Source: Camarhynchus parvulus (Eukaryota > Chordata > Aves > Passeriformes > Thraupidae). Taken from it: DNA of 64,000 nt. The stretch covers positions 17,149,820-17,213,819 of the forward strand of contig NC_044582.1 of NCBI RefSeq assembly GCF_901933205.1, given 5' to 3'. The position numbers were made by a program, and so were the translations under genes. Positions 49,758 to 62,421 of the stretch are shown one piece after another. The stretch's first letter is position 1. Every line of letters begins with the position of its first letter. The notes under the pieces were generated by a model. That model saw only the letters and a program-made list of their open reading frames with translations, searched no databases and had not been told where the DNA came from.

Positions 49758-50119
49758 TGTGACGGTGTTCACAGGGGTCTCCGGTTGAGGGAAGAGACGA
49801 GGATCTGACTCCATGTTTCAGAAGGCTTGATTTATTATTTTATGATCTATATTACATTAAAACTATACTAAAAGAATAGAAGAAAGGATTTCATCAGAAG
49901 GCTAGCTAAGAATAGAAAAGGAAAGAATGATAACAAAGGTTTGTGGCTTGGACAGAGAGTCCGAGCCAGCTGGGCTGTGATTGGCCATTAATTAGAAACA
50001 ACCACATGAGACCAATCACAGACCCACCTGTTGCACTCCACAGCAGTAGATAACCATTGTTTACATTTTGTTCCTGAGGCCTCTCAGCTTCTCATTTTTC
50101 ATAAAAGATGTCTGTGACA
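49758..50119 (-). mobile_element. Solo LTR, same family as 63596 copy
   Basis: Plus strand starts TGTGACGGTGTTCACAGGGG, contains GGATCTGACTCCATGTTTCA and GTGATTGGCCATTAATTAG, and ends TGTCTGTGACA. It is the reverse of the 63596 element and lacks about 20 bases near the 5' end (the GGAAAAATCCTAAGG block). No clear target duplication. Confidence 0.9.
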
Positions 50120-53100
50120 CATCAGAGTTCCTAACTCAGCCATACCTGTGATTCAGCTTGTTTCTTCCAACTCTTCCCAAAGGAAACCTTCCCTGAGTCC
50201 ATGTCCGGGTGTTGGAGGAGGTGGAGCTGTTGGTGCCTGAGATCTGAGCACAGCCCCAGTGAGGGTGCTACAGGTGAGCAACTCTCACTCAAAACCTTTA
50301 ATATTTTTATCTTTGCAATGAAAATTTTCAACAGATGCACTAAATCCTGAGATAGTCACATGTTTAAATTATGACCACATTTTACATGGGATAATGCATT
50401 TCAATATAATGCATATAAATATAATAGTAACCAGCAATATTTTCATTCATAGGTATGTCAGACTTATTTTCTGTATTTTGAGATGTTTGGCAACTTCCTG
50501 CAATTTCATAAAAGCCCGTTTCAGGTGGTCACTGAGAGCTACAACTGATCTCATCCCCTCTGAGGGATCAGCTCTTCCTTACAGAGGTGCTGCTGCTTTA
50601 TGTAACTTCTGCTCTGAACCCTGAATGCAGCAGTAAAATTTGGGTAAATTAATGCAACCCCCACAGACAGGACAGAGCTGAAGAGGGGAAAATTCTGGGG
50701 AGTTCAGCTGTCCTTGGTAGGATTGGAGTCCCAGAAGAGGAAAAGATAAAAGGACCAGATAAGAGGTGAATGCAAGTAGCATCAGATGCCATAAGCAGAT
50801 GTGGATTTGTTGAAGGCAGAGAGAGAAAAGGAGAATCTCTTTTCCTCTTCCTCCCTCTTCAGCAGAGCCTGTCCAGGCTATGTGGCAGAGGTACACATTT
50901 ATACCTGCTGCAGTGGCACTCTGGGAGGCAGACACGTGGAATTTCTCAAGGTGCTTTGGGGCTGGTGGCAGGGAAAACCCCTGAGATTTCACAGTGCCCA
51001 ATATCGATTGTCCTGAAGGGATGCCCCAGGGACTGCAGTAATGGAAGGTGCTGCCCTTGGGCGGGAGGTTTGCAGGCAGAAAGTAGCAACAAATTTCCTC
51101 CAAAAATAAGACAAGGGACTTACTTGCATACAGCAAGTAGCTAAGAATGCCAGAACAAAGCCCCAGCAATTTTTGTCATGTTCCTCACTGGGATAAGTGA
51201 CGCGCTCAGCACCAGCAGTGCTTGCGGAGGCAGCAGAGCAAAGCACAAGTGCATTCATGCAGGGGACCTGGGAGGGCAGGAGCTGAGCCTGGCAGAGCCC
51301 CAGGTGGCTGTTGTGCCTTGCTGAGCAGCCTGGTGGCTCGGTGACCCAGCTGCCTGTCCCCAGGGCCCGGGTGGCACCCGGGAGCCAGAGCCGAGCTCGC
51401 CCGCTGGGCTGGGACCTCCAGGGCTTCTGAGAAAGGCAAGCTCATCTTCCAGTGCTGCTGCTGGGGCTGGGGCTTCCCTTCAGCTCTGTGGGAGGGGAAG
51501 GTGAGGGGACTCAAAATGGGCCTTTTAAATGCCACTGTGTGCAGCTGTGCTGGGAAATGTGAGGGGGTTTTGCCTCTGCTCTCAGTGCTGGGGTGTCACT
51601 GCCTGGGAGGATGTGAGACAAGTCTGTGCCCACCTCTCCCTCCCTTGCGGCTTCAGAAGGTGTGTCCCCTCTCCAGAGGAGATGGAGCCCTGTGCCACCT
51701 CACCAGCATGAGATAAATGACCAGTCCAGAAGAGCTGAACTAAAACCCCTCTGGGGGGTGTGCACTGCTTTCTGGGGTCAGATCAGTCCCTCCAGGGGCC
51801 CTTCCCTCACCAGTGCATTTCAGGTGAATTCAAGGATCTTGGCTTGTATTGCTGTTTAATTGCTCACCTATTCTAAGACATGAGCCATATCAATCTAATC
51901 ACAAACCCAAACAAAGCAGCAGTCACTCCAGTCCTTTATCTATTGGCAGGCAACAGCAAGCCCTCATCTCTTATCCACTCTGCATACACACAATTTTTCT
52001 GCAGCCTTCATCAGCACCAGGAATTCAACAGCTGAGACCAACATTTATCTCAGTAAATCCAGCATGTGTGTCTGCCCCTGCCCTGACTATTCAAACACGC
52101 TGCACATCAGAGCTGCTCGTTTGGAAGGCGATGACAAGGGTCATCATTTTATTCTTTATCTCCCGTTCCTGGATGCCAAAGCAAGGCAGGAAACAGCATC
52201 CTGGGGAGCTCGGGGGTGTGGATGACAACCCTGCCATGCCTGGCTGTTCATCAGGGTGTCACAGGAGGATGAGGAGCAGCGGGAGGCAGAGCAGAGCATC
52301 CGTGCCTGCAGCCCTGGTGCCCCTGCCAGCCCCTCCAGAAGCCAAAGGGCAGAATTGCCATGTCAGGTAGGAAACCTTCAGCCTGGTCAAAAACCAGCTT
52401 AATTTCTGAAGATGAGACAGGTTTGAATTGAGTTTGAATGTCTGATACTTCCCCCAGGGCTGTGTTTTTGGGAAAAAGGCTCCGTTCGGCTGCTTTCCAC
52501 TCACGCGGCATTTACGTGCCTAAAAGGATTCAGCTGTCAGAGCCTGACAAGCGCTGAAAAGCTCTTGTTAAGGTCACTGGTATCAGAGAAATGTCTCTCC
52601 TACAACATCCCAGCGAACCAGGGCCACTGGCACTGGGAGGCAGGGGCTGATGTGGAGGCCCTGTGCTGCAGACGGGACCGTGCCCCGCTGTCCCGGCACG
52701 GTGCCTGCTCCCGAGGAGAGCCGTGCAGCTCTGCTCCAGCTAAGTGCAAAAAAAACCCGGCTCTAAACATCCCTGACCTTTAAATTCAGGCTGCAGCGAA
52801 CAGATCTGCTGCTAACCAGGCTTGCTTTCATGTGCCTGAGCGTTCAGGGAATAGATGTAGCTTAACATGCAAATGCTGGGCTTCCTGCAGCACGCCGCTG
52901 CTTTTCAAGCTCTCTCGTTTCATGCTGTTACCTCCATCCCTGCTGTGTCTGTGAAAAGAGCCTCTCTGAGGAAAAGTTTCCCACAGACACAAAACCTGAC
53001 TGATGCTGTAAAAAAACCCCAACAACCAGTGACTTACAGTTTAATTTCTAAATGCAGTGTCCATCTGCAGCCTGGCAGACGGCAGCATCTCTGCTGCTGG

Positions 53101-53348
53101 CGTGTGGAGAAACCAGCCCCTCACTCCCTCAGGTTTCTGCATGTGTGTTTTGTATATTTGTCCTCATATTTAAGTGAAGAAGTCCTGAATTTGTGAGCCA
53201 GGAGTCCTGTCCTGCCATAGGTGTGCAGGGGAAGGTTTTCTCTCTGGAGCAGTGATGCTCCAGTGCCCTTTGATCATCTGAGCATCTCTGTGTCTGAGTT
53301 CCCGTGCTCACAAAATTCAGTGTTCTACACAGAGTGGGAAATAGATAT
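50120..53348. other. No gene seen
   Basis: GC-rich patches at 51170-51420 and 52600-52750 have some CpGs but no island-like density. Several open frames lack splice context. No repeats recognised. Confidence 0.4.
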
Positions 53349-53634
53349 CTCTTGTCCCAGGTAACGAGCCATAAGAGAGGGAAAATGGCCTCAAGTTGTG
53401 CCAGGGGAGGTTTAGATTGGATATTAGGAAGAATTTCTTCCCTGAAAGGGTTGTTAAGCCCTGGAACAGGCTGCCCAGGGCAGTGGTGGGGTCAGCAACC
53501 CTGGAGGGATTTAACGGAGGTGTACATGTGGTGCCTGGGGACGTGGTTTAGTGGTGACCTTGGCAGTGCTGGGTTAATGGTTGGACTTGATGATCTTAAA
53601 AGTCTTTTCTACCCTAAATGACTCTGTGGTTCTC
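53349..53634 (+). mobile_element. CR1 LINE 3' end, longest copy here
   Basis: Starts in the ORF2 region (GAAAATGGCCTCAAGTTGTG), passes TTTAGATTGGATATTAGGAA, GGACGTGGTTTAGTGGTGAC and TTGGACTTGATGATCTTAAA, and ends CTCTGTGGTTCTCTG. Confidence 0.95.
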
Positions 53635-56253
53635 TGTTCAAATGCTTTTTTTCCTTATTACCACTGAAAAATGCCCTTCAAGCCCAGGTAGTGCAGCTGC
53701 TGGGCAGGTTGGACTCACCAACAAATAATGTTTTCTTGGCACTTCAAATACCTTCCTTGAACGTTTCTTGAATCCTTACAGCAACACATGAGGCATTATT
53801 GACAGGTGAAATAGACAAAATGTTCAATATTTCTCTAATGCTCTTTTTATTCTCTTCTAATTTCAATTTTTTCCTATTCTATGCCACTACCATATAAACC
53901 AACATTTTAAGCATATTGTCCCTCATAGTGTCTGCTTAAATTTATAACCTTGTCTGGTTATTTTGGTCACAGGAGGCATCATGAATTCCATCCAATTGCT
54001 CTCCTTGGGAGCTGGTCCCAGCCCTGTGCTGCCCCAGTAAGAGCAGTGAGTCACGAGCAGCTTTGGGAATGGCAGGACTCACATGGCTGCACCTCACCTG
54101 GGCTGGGACTGGAGGAAAGAGCCCGTGGAATATTGGAAATTATTTTAAACTTCATAGAAATGGGGGGAAAACCTGAGATTTAAACCTGATTTTCAGCAAT
54201 TCAGTCTTGAAGTTGTGGCTGTATGCAAGGGAGCCCATTAGCAGATGATCCAGGCCTGGAAATCAAACCATGGTCTCTGAAATCAGGGCTTCCACCCCAA
54301 GAATTCTGATCCACCAGGCTTCAAGAAGATCAAGAGATATTTGGTTAAAAGCCCCTGATGGGGGGTCTGACCCTGTCCCACACTTTCTAGCACAAACTCC
54401 AGTCAAGCAGGGAAGTGGCCCCAAGCTGCAGAATCTCCTCTTGAGCTCCAAGAGCAGGAGTGACTTGCTCGAGGACAAGGAGGTGCTGGGGGCAATGCCT
54501 GGCTCTCAGGGGGCTTTTCTCAGGGTGTTCATGCTCACAGGGCAGCACTCTGACCCCTCAGTCACCTTTTCCATCTGAACAACCACCATGGAGCGCTCCT
54601 GAGCTCTGGCAGCACTCGCCCAGCACAGATGGGCTCTGCCTCTGACAGCTCCAAGGCATCCCAGAGCTCTCATCTTCTGAGGAAAGCCTTCCCCAAATGG
54701 CTCTCATTTAAAGCACGGCCTTTCTCCTTTCTTCCCAGAGGACTGCTAATTAAGAGCAGAAGGGACAGCTCTGCTCCTCCCAGGGCAGGCACAAGTGGGT
54801 GTTTGACATCAAAACATTTATGGTTTGGTTTGTTTCCAGCACCTCAGAGAGGAGAGATGATGAACTCGGTAGAAGAAATATCATTAAATGTTTTGAACTC
54901 CCCATTTTGTCTGAGTTTACCAGAGCTGGCTAGAAAAGAGGTGAATTCTTGAGAAATATCTTGTGAAAAAATGTCTCTAATTTTTTACTGCAGTGGCCAG
55001 CCCCAGTTCAATCTGTGTTATCTCTCAGGAGTTCTATTAATAGTCTGCTGCCCAAATTGGTGGTTGCAGCTGAGGAGCTCAGAGGAGGTTGGAGCAAAGC
55101 TCTTGTCTTGCTTCCCGAGCTCTGCCTGCTCCAGTCCTGTTGTTTCTGGCTGCCATTTCCCAGTCAGTTGTCTGTGGTGGGAAACTTTATTTTCTTTTCC
55201 TCTTGTGCATCAAAATGGCTCCAAGAGATTCTTCTCCTCCAGGCAGGAAACCCGGGAAACTCTGGATCTTTTCAATTAGCTGCATCACAAACTGATTTCC
55301 AGCCTTGTCTCTCTTCTCTTCTTACATGAGCTATAAAATCCCTTTTCTCCTCCCCAGCTGAACTAAAAATGGCCAATTTTTAACCTGCTTTTTACAAGCG
55401 TGTCCACATGGTAGAAATGAGGAGTTCTGGCTTACCTTGTGCTATGTAAATATTTTTGTGCTTCCCAAACAAAGTTTTTCTTTCCCTTTGATCTGGTTTT
55501 CTTGTAGCCTGTTTAACCTCCAGAAAGAGTCAGGAGATTCACAGAGATTGCCATTGGCATTAGTCCTGAGGAAAACTGGAGAGAGAAAAGAAAACTCCAA
55601 ATTACTGCTGTAAACAGCTCGTTTAGAAGTGGATGCTCACCAAAGGAAAACGTTGTCTTTCGGTGTCCTTTTTAAGCAAATTTTTGCTTAAAATAGCTGG
55701 GACCAATATAAAAATAGCATTTGCTTAGTGTGATACAAGATGAAAGTGGTGCTTTTCCAGGGAGATGGCTGTGCCCCAGACTTGTGCTGTGGGCAGGATC
55801 TCAGAATCACTGGAGTTATTTTATTACTAGAGTTATTTTTATCCTTCCATACTTTCTGTGCCTAAAGTTTTCACTGATTGCTTTGGGCTGTGCTGCCAGG
55901 GGGGTGGAGCATTCCCAAAAGAAACTTTTATGGTAACTTCAAACTCCCACAAGAAGGGGCTGATTCCAGTTTCACTGATTCCACAGCGTTATTTATTATT
56001 AGATTTATTTCACAGAGTTATCATGTAGAGTTTATATTTCCTAATTATAAAACTAGCACCAAAGCACCAGCACTAGAGGGAGGAAAAAGAGCACATGCAG
56101 TCTGTAGATAAAAATGTTTAATTCCACTTAAAAGTTGTTATTATACAGAAGATGTAACATTAAAGATTTTGGCAGTATTTTGGGTAGAACGACAGCAGAA
56201 GTTCTGGCTGAACTCCTGGTTCTGTGCCAGTGGTCAGGACTACCAGAATGGTT
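53635..56253. other. No gene seen
   Basis: Mixed DNA. Frames at 54270-54950 and 54971-55330 lack splice signals or recognisable domains. Confidence 0.4.
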
Positions 56254-56565
56254 TTTATCTGGAGAAAATACATACAAATAAATAAATACTATACATAATA
56301 TAATATATATATTTTATATTACATAGATTATGTTATATATGTTGTATATAATATTGCAAATTATATATTATATTATATATAATATATATTAATACATATA
56401 CGAATAAATAAATATAAAATAAAAAATAAAATTGTTAAATATAAATATATACACATGTATATTATATATATATGGGATTTTTATATATATATATGGGATT
56501 TATATATATATATATTTATATTTATATATATTTTTATATATATATATATGTGTATGGGATTTATA
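56254..56565 (+). repeat. AT-rich low-complexity tract
   Basis: Extended runs of TATATA, AATAAATAAATA and TTTATATATATAT with interspersed ATGGGATTT units. It is nearly free of G and C over about 300 bases. Confidence 0.93.
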
Positions 56566-58589
56566 TAGGACTTGCATATGTGTGTCCCTGGATGTTTCAT
56601 CAGGTCTGCTGCTAGTACCTCCTTGAAGAAAAAGTGCATTTATTGTGAAAACCAACCAGCTGAAGATGTTGTTGAGGTCATGGATGTGAAGGCAAGAGGA
56701 ACCACAGCCCTGGGGGCTGCCTGGAGCCTCCTGGTGCCACTGAGGAATCACAGCCAGCAGGAAAACTTGGCAGAGCTTTGCTGTGCCTCAGCCCTGCCCT
56801 GGTTCAGCAGGGCGGATTGATCAGCCCAAGGCTGCAGAAATTGGGGTGAGGGATTCATTAGCCTGGGATCAGACCCTCAGCACTGCTTGCTTGGGAATTG
56901 GTAATTAATGGTGCTTTATTTTTCACGTTTCCAAGGCAACACAAACCCCCAGGACATTGTTTTCCAGCCCATGAACTGATGCTTTTGGCTGCTGCAGAAG
57001 CTCCCCCATCTCGTCTGAAGCTGCTGAAAAGGTACCAAAGCCATATTTTTTGTCATGATAGTCTATTTACATCCTGTATCCAAAAAGTAATGATGATCAG
57101 ATGGTGCTGCTGAAATGATCTGCTCTCACTGCAGAACTCATTCAATCAGCAGAGAGCTCTGCTATTCAAATAGATAATTGGTGTTGTGACAAGGGTGACT
57201 GTAAATGCCTCAGTTTGGTGGCAATGTTAGGAAGTGTGACAAAAATTAAATTATTTGTCTGCCTTAAGCATGGCCCTCCTTGGATTGCTAATAAGGGAAA
57301 TTCTTGTTAAACACATGTCCTGTTCAGAATCCTTTACAGGTGCTGGGAAAATGATTTATTCTCTGTATCATCAGGGAGGGATTTTCCCTGTTTTCTCTGA
57401 CTCTTTTTGTGCTTTTACCTGATGTAAGATACCATTGCTTGTGTTCCAGCACAAAAGAGAGATCCCCCAGGGACAGCAATCCCAAGGGCCACCTTTCCTG
57501 CCCATCCAGACCCCATCTTGAGAAGGAGCTGTTCTGAGTTTAAATTGTCACAAGCTGAGCGAATGAACATCCTGAAGTTGCATCCTTTCACAGGCTCCAA
57601 TGTGATGCTTTTGATTGTTCCCTTTTCAGCCTCTGCCAGTGCCTTGATGTTCTCCCCCCACAAGGGAATTAATGGCTGGGAAGCAATGGAGAGCACAGCA
57701 CAAAGAGCAGGCATGGTCCAGGCCTCACAGGACTAATTATGCTCTTAAAGGGTAAGAAAATAATCTTGGGTACATTGGGAAGAAAGTGTTTCAGTAATGC
57801 TGCATGGGGTTACAGGCTTGTCTCCTGTATTTGTGCATCTGGAAAAAAAAATAAAAGAGTCTCAAAGACGCTTCCTGACCTCAAAAAGATCAGTGAGGAG
57901 TTCAAGAAAAGAAATTTAATTCCAAGTTGAGTTTTCACGTTTTCTTGACCCTTAAGGATGGAAAAAGCAAAGGAAGGATGCACAGGAAGGTCCTGTGAAA
58001 TTCTAATACTAAAACACTCTCATGTACAAACTGTGAAGTCTGAAAACAGAGTTCAGGCCCAGAGCAGGGTATGAATTCTAACGAGGGCACTGCAGACACT
58101 GCAGCTCAGGCTCTGCAAGAGCAGCCAAAGGAAAGCTGAGAGAGGTTTCTTTATTGAAACACCAGGCAAAAGGAAAGGTGAGAGTCTCTTTATTGAAATT
58201 CCAAACTCCTGGGGGCAGCTCTGTGGTGCAGCTGAGAGCCAGGACAGAGGACTGGCACCCACAGCCACGGGCACGAAGGGAAAAACAGGGAAATGGATCC
58301 CAGATTAGTGCAGGGTTATTTGGGAGGGACAGTGGGCTGTATTTGTGGCAAATACTCGTGCCCAGACACACTGGTGCCCTGTGAGGGCATCTCCAAGGAG
58401 AGTCCCCTGGCTCTGGCAGCACCTGCCCGCAGGGGAAAGTGGCAGAGCTGGCACAGGACTGTCCTGCAGGGGATGCCCAGGGGTGGCAATGGTGTGTCCC
58501 ACCCTCAGCCACTCTGGAAACTCTTCCAAGCCAAAGGTAAGACTTTAATAACTGCACCAGGGCTTGCTGGGGCTGCTGAGAAGGAGTTC
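56566..58589. other. No gene seen
   Basis: No repeats or convincing exons; a GC-rich patch near 58200-58520 holds overlapping frames on both strands. Confidence 0.4.
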
Positions 58590-58669
58590 ACAGAATTCAC
58601 AGAATGACCAGGCTGGAAGAGACCTTCAAGAACATCGAGTCCCACCCAGCCCCAACAGCTCAACTGAAA
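58590..58669 (-). mobile_element. CR1 3' terminal segment, inverted part
   Basis: Plus strand reads CAGAATTCACAGAATGACCA, GGCTGGAAGAGACCTTCAAG, the reversed CR1 terminus, and stops at CAACTGAAAG. Confidence 0.9.
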
Positions 58670-58975
58670 GGTGCCTGGGCTCTTTCTCCAGCAGCGCTGA
58701 CACAACCAGAGCACACAGCCTCGAGCTGCACCAAGGGAAATACAGGCTGGATATCAGGAAAAGGTTTTTCACAGAAAGAGTGATAAAGTTCTGGAATGGC
58801 TGCCCAGGGAGGTGGTGGAGTCCCCATCCCTGGGTGTGTTTAACAAAGCCTGGATGTGGCACTGGGGGGTCAGGTGTTGAGGCTGAGGTGCTGGTTTGAT
58901 TTTTTTTTTTTTTTTTGTTTTTCTTTTTGAAAAATATAAATTTTTTGCTCTGGGCTGGCTGGGACTCGATGGCTG
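58670..58975 (+). mobile_element. CR1 internal segment with poly-T interruption
   Basis: From GTGCCTGGGCTCTTTCTCCA through ATACAGGCTGGATATCAGGA and GATGTGGCACTGGGGGGTCA. At 58897-58947 a T-rich stretch interrupts it, after which CTGGGCTGGCTGGGACTCG looks like the resumed CR1 tail. Confidence 0.85.
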
Positions 58976-59840
58976 TGAGCTGTGGATTGTCAGGAAATGC
59001 CTTTTCCCAGAGGACAGGGCTGCTCCCAGAGCTGCTGAGGGTGCTCCCCATCCATCCCTGGCAGCTCCCAGGTTCCAAGTGCCTCTCTCCATCCATCAGC
59101 CCTGATAAAGCAGCAGAAGGTGCACTCAGGTCTGTCTGTGCTGAACACATCCCCTTTTATTGATTTGCAGGAGTTCACAGCATTAGCATAAAACAATCGA
59201 GGCGGTTGTTTCCCCTAAGAGAGCCAGGGCCTGTTTACAAACTCATTTTATTTTCACAATATCCCATTGTTATTTATTGCAGACAGAGCTGTCAGATGAA
59301 TGCACTCCCTCATGCTGGACAGCTTGCTTTATTGCCTGTTATTAAGACATAACAGATATAACCTGACAGGCACTGCCCACATCTGCCTGCCACCACTGAA
59401 AGGCAAATTAAGTAGAAAATAGAGATCTCCAATATTTCTTTGGCCTGAAGTGATATTAGGTTTTAACTCATTTTGCATTCATAGAGGATCCTGCATGTTT
59501 GTAACATATCCCACAGTAAATTGTTCAAAGGAAAAGTTGGGTTTTAAAGAAATTCTTACTCCAAGTACCTCTGAGAAATTCAGGCTTTAGAATACAGCTC
59601 TGATGGTGGATGGGGAATTGAAAAGAATGCAATTTTTAGAACTATGACTGAAGTCTACCATTGTTTCTTATGAGATTTCAAATATTACATGTGACAAAAT
59701 GCTGGTTATTTGGGGAAGCCCAAGTCAAATGGAGTGGCAGAACCGCCTTCCCCACCACCTGCAGTTCTTGTTGTATAAATAATTCTAGTCACGTTTTTCA
59801 TTATGATTTTTCTTCCTTTTATTTTTTTTTTTCACCCCAG
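58976..59840. other. No gene seen
   Basis: AT-rich. The only notable feature is the poly-T tract leading into the candidate acceptor at 59840. Confidence 0.4.
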
Positions 59841-59897
59841 GACCGAGTTGCTAATTTTGGATGGTCACAGGAGCTGCCCTGGAAATGCCTGCAAGAG
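59841..59897 (+). CDS. Candidate exon of 19 codons, unknown protein
   Basis: A long poly-T tract and CACCCCAG give a strong acceptor at 59840. The 57-base segment is open in phase 0, reading DRVANFGWSQELPWKCLQE, and ends GAG then GTAGGA, a moderate donor. Joining it to the candidate at 62422 gives LQEQMQIYQHNTELRVKEN, a continuous helical, heptad-like stretch. That continuity across two independently chosen segments is the main reason to take both seriously. It lies left of the suspected contactin 3' end. Confidence 0.3.
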
Positions 59898-60713
59898 GTA
59901 GGATTATCCCTTATTGCCTCTCCACCTTCTCCTCCTGCACTTTCCCAATGCCAGCTTGTTTTTTATCAACTCACTGGAGAACCAAGACACTTCTAATAAT
60001 GCAAATAACCCTGAGCTGCATTAACATGATAGGGGGAAGAAAGAGAGATCAGTTTAAAGGAAGATTAATCTGGACACTGGGGGAGGCAGAGCAAGGCAGG
60101 AGTGTCCACCTACAACCATCTGACAGGAAAAACCTGATTTAAACCTGATTTACTTCAGAAAAATCATTCCAGTCTTGTGTATACACTTGTGATTTGTTGG
60201 GATCATTATTAACCCTTATTGCAGCATCTGGATCAGCTCCCAGTTATGCAGGTAGAACCTACACTTTAAAAACTTAAAGTAAATAGTTGTGCTGTGCCTG
60301 TGTTCCCAAGAAAAAGGTTTCACTGCTGGAAAGTCTCAGGTTTTATGGGAAGCTGCAGTGTGTAAGGAACAGGCAACTGCAGCAGCAAACAGGACCTGCA
60401 ATTTAATGCTAAATGGTGATACACTGAATAAATTATTATAAAAAACCAACTCTTCTTCAGTATAATTACAGTGGTTTTTTTTTTTTTCCACTTTAGGGAA
60501 GAGGAAACAGCCTGATTGGATAGATGGGAAATGAAGCCAGGGAAATGGAGGTGGATTTTTGCCCATCCTGATGCAAACCTAGGCAGAGGAGAAGCTCAGA
60601 AGGTTGAGCACAACCATTTCTAGATGTATTAAACCCCCAATGTGTACAAACATGTAACAGGAACAAGCAATAACACTTTGAAATATTCTATTATCCCTCA
60701 ATGTAATAAATAT

Positions 60714-60719
60714 TTTATT
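60714..60719 (-). promoter_or_regulatory. Possible polyadenylation signal of the contactin transcript
   Basis: The minus strand reads AATAAA here. About 600 bases upstream on that strand (60720-61300) are AT-rich, without repeats and with UTR-like features such as TGTACATA-type motifs near 61080. The position, about 2.4 kb beyond the contactin exon, fits a 3' UTR end. The call is inferred from position; a single AATAAA in AT-rich DNA is weak evidence alone. Confidence 0.3.
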
Positions 60720-60988
60720 AGAGCCATAGAAAAGAATGCATACAGATAACCATAGGATACACGCACAACTGGAAGTTCAAGGATAAATTTCAACCTTTTC
60801 AATATGAAACAAGGTACTGGGTACATATCTCATGGAGATATAGAACTAGAAATCAAGTAATAATACAATGTAAGTGCATGAAAAATGGGCAGTACAGGAA
60901 CCTGGACTAGAATTTTGTGAAACAAGAGTCACCCTTTGTTGCATGAAATAGAACTATTTACTCACTAGGAACACCTGGATTTCCATGT

Positions 60989-61000
60989 CCCCCCCCCCCC
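60989..61000 (+). repeat. Poly-C run of 12
   Basis: An unbroken run of C (G on the minus strand) within the suspected contactin 3' UTR. Confidence 0.95.
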
Positions 61001-61588
61001 TGTTTGCAAGTGTCTGAAAACAACACTGGTCAGCCACATGGAAAAGCAACTAATTTTAAACTCATTTATAGCTCTCTATGTACAGTATATACAGCTCCTG
61101 CTTTCCTCAGCAGCACTTTGTCTCATCTGGAGCTCATCTGCCAGCTGAATGCATATCAAGGTATTTTTTTCCAAAGTGCTACCATAATTTTATTAATCCT
61201 GGTTCTCCCTTTGTACTTCTGTGTGTTGTAGTAATATTGTGAAATTTAAAAACCACAGTCTTTAAGAGGAGATGATGCTTTATGTCATCTGAACAGGGAT
61301 GCTGTGACCTCTCTAAAAAGGTTGATTTGACTGAAGCCACAACTCCAGAAGTCAAATGGACCCGGCTGAATGTATCTTTAATTCACTGCCATGAAAGAAA
61401 GCACAGATTTCTCTACAACAGCAAGTCTGTAGTGTTGTTGTGTAATTTTTTTAAATATCCTACTATGGCCACGAACTTCCCAGACTCATGTGACAGCAGT
61501 GGGGTGCAGCTGAGGGCCAGAGCAGGTGGAACAGCTCAGAACTGGTTCAAGAGCAGCAGGAAGGAGAGGTCTGACTGTAGGTCTGAGT

Positions 61589-61734
61589 TCAGGCTGTTTG
61601 CAGTGCCATGAGCAGGAGAATTGGGGCTGCAGGTCTGGGAGCACCAGGGAGGGAGGGAGGGGGTGGCTGTCCCTGTCCCCAAGGCCATGGGGTCCCTGCA
61701 CCTCCCCAGGGCTGCCAGGTGGGCACCTCAGCCC
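61589..61734 (-). CDS. Weak candidate for terminal contactin exon
   Basis: On the minus strand, a pyrimidine-containing acceptor (CTGCTGCCAGTGCTCAG) is followed by an open frame in the phase required by the donor at 63075. It runs 48 codons to a stop and ends in a modestly hydrophobic stretch, PAAPILLLMALQTA. Contactins end in a poorly conserved linker and a hydrophobic GPI signal, so this could be the tail. Against it: it is rich in Pro, Gly and Trp, the hydrophobic segment is short, and the phase match has a one-in-three chance of being accidental. Confidence 0.12.
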
Positions 61735-62421
61735 CTGAGCACTGGCAGCAGGGCAAGCACAGCACCCTCAAGGTGGGAGGGTTTGGTTGTGAACAAAGAA
61801 CCCGGTTAGGGAAGGCAAGGTGGGGAGATGAGGAGATGAATTTCAGAATTTACTGAGAAGCAGCACAAAACCATCCCCAAAGCACAGCTGGGAGATCCTT
61901 TCTCAGGAGCAGCATGGAGGCCCTGCCTTTGCCCTGCTCCAGGTGGGATTTCTTTCAAGGAGATTTCTTTTGGGATTTCTTTCCACTTAGAGCAGCAGGG
62001 AAATGATCCAAACTCCAAGGTGATGGCACTGCCTTGGGAGCAGCCATTATCAACTCCACCTGATAACAGCCGCAGCTCTGATTTCATCCTTTCCATGTCA
62101 AATGCTATTTTAGCAATGCAGAACAAACCCAGAACGCTTCAGGGCTGCTGCAAAAAATGTTGCGACCTCACAGTGCCATCCCGCCCCCTCTCTCTTACAC
62201 TGTATCTGAAGTATGTAACATGTAAACTCCTTTGGTTCAAGTATTAAGGCATTTTAGATTCCTTTTTAAAGGATTTGCTAAACTTTACATGGTATTTTTT
62301 ACTTCAACTTACAGTGAAATATAAAGAATTTAAAAACACATCAGGATAGAAGAAAAAACATGCATTAACCACTGCAGTTTTTTTTAAAAAAGCACTTTAG
62401 TAACCAATTTTTTTTCCCCAG

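Noticed and set aside
61282..61611. Plus-strand frame of 109 codons
   Set aside because: No donor and no family; the region fits a minus-strand 3' UTR better.
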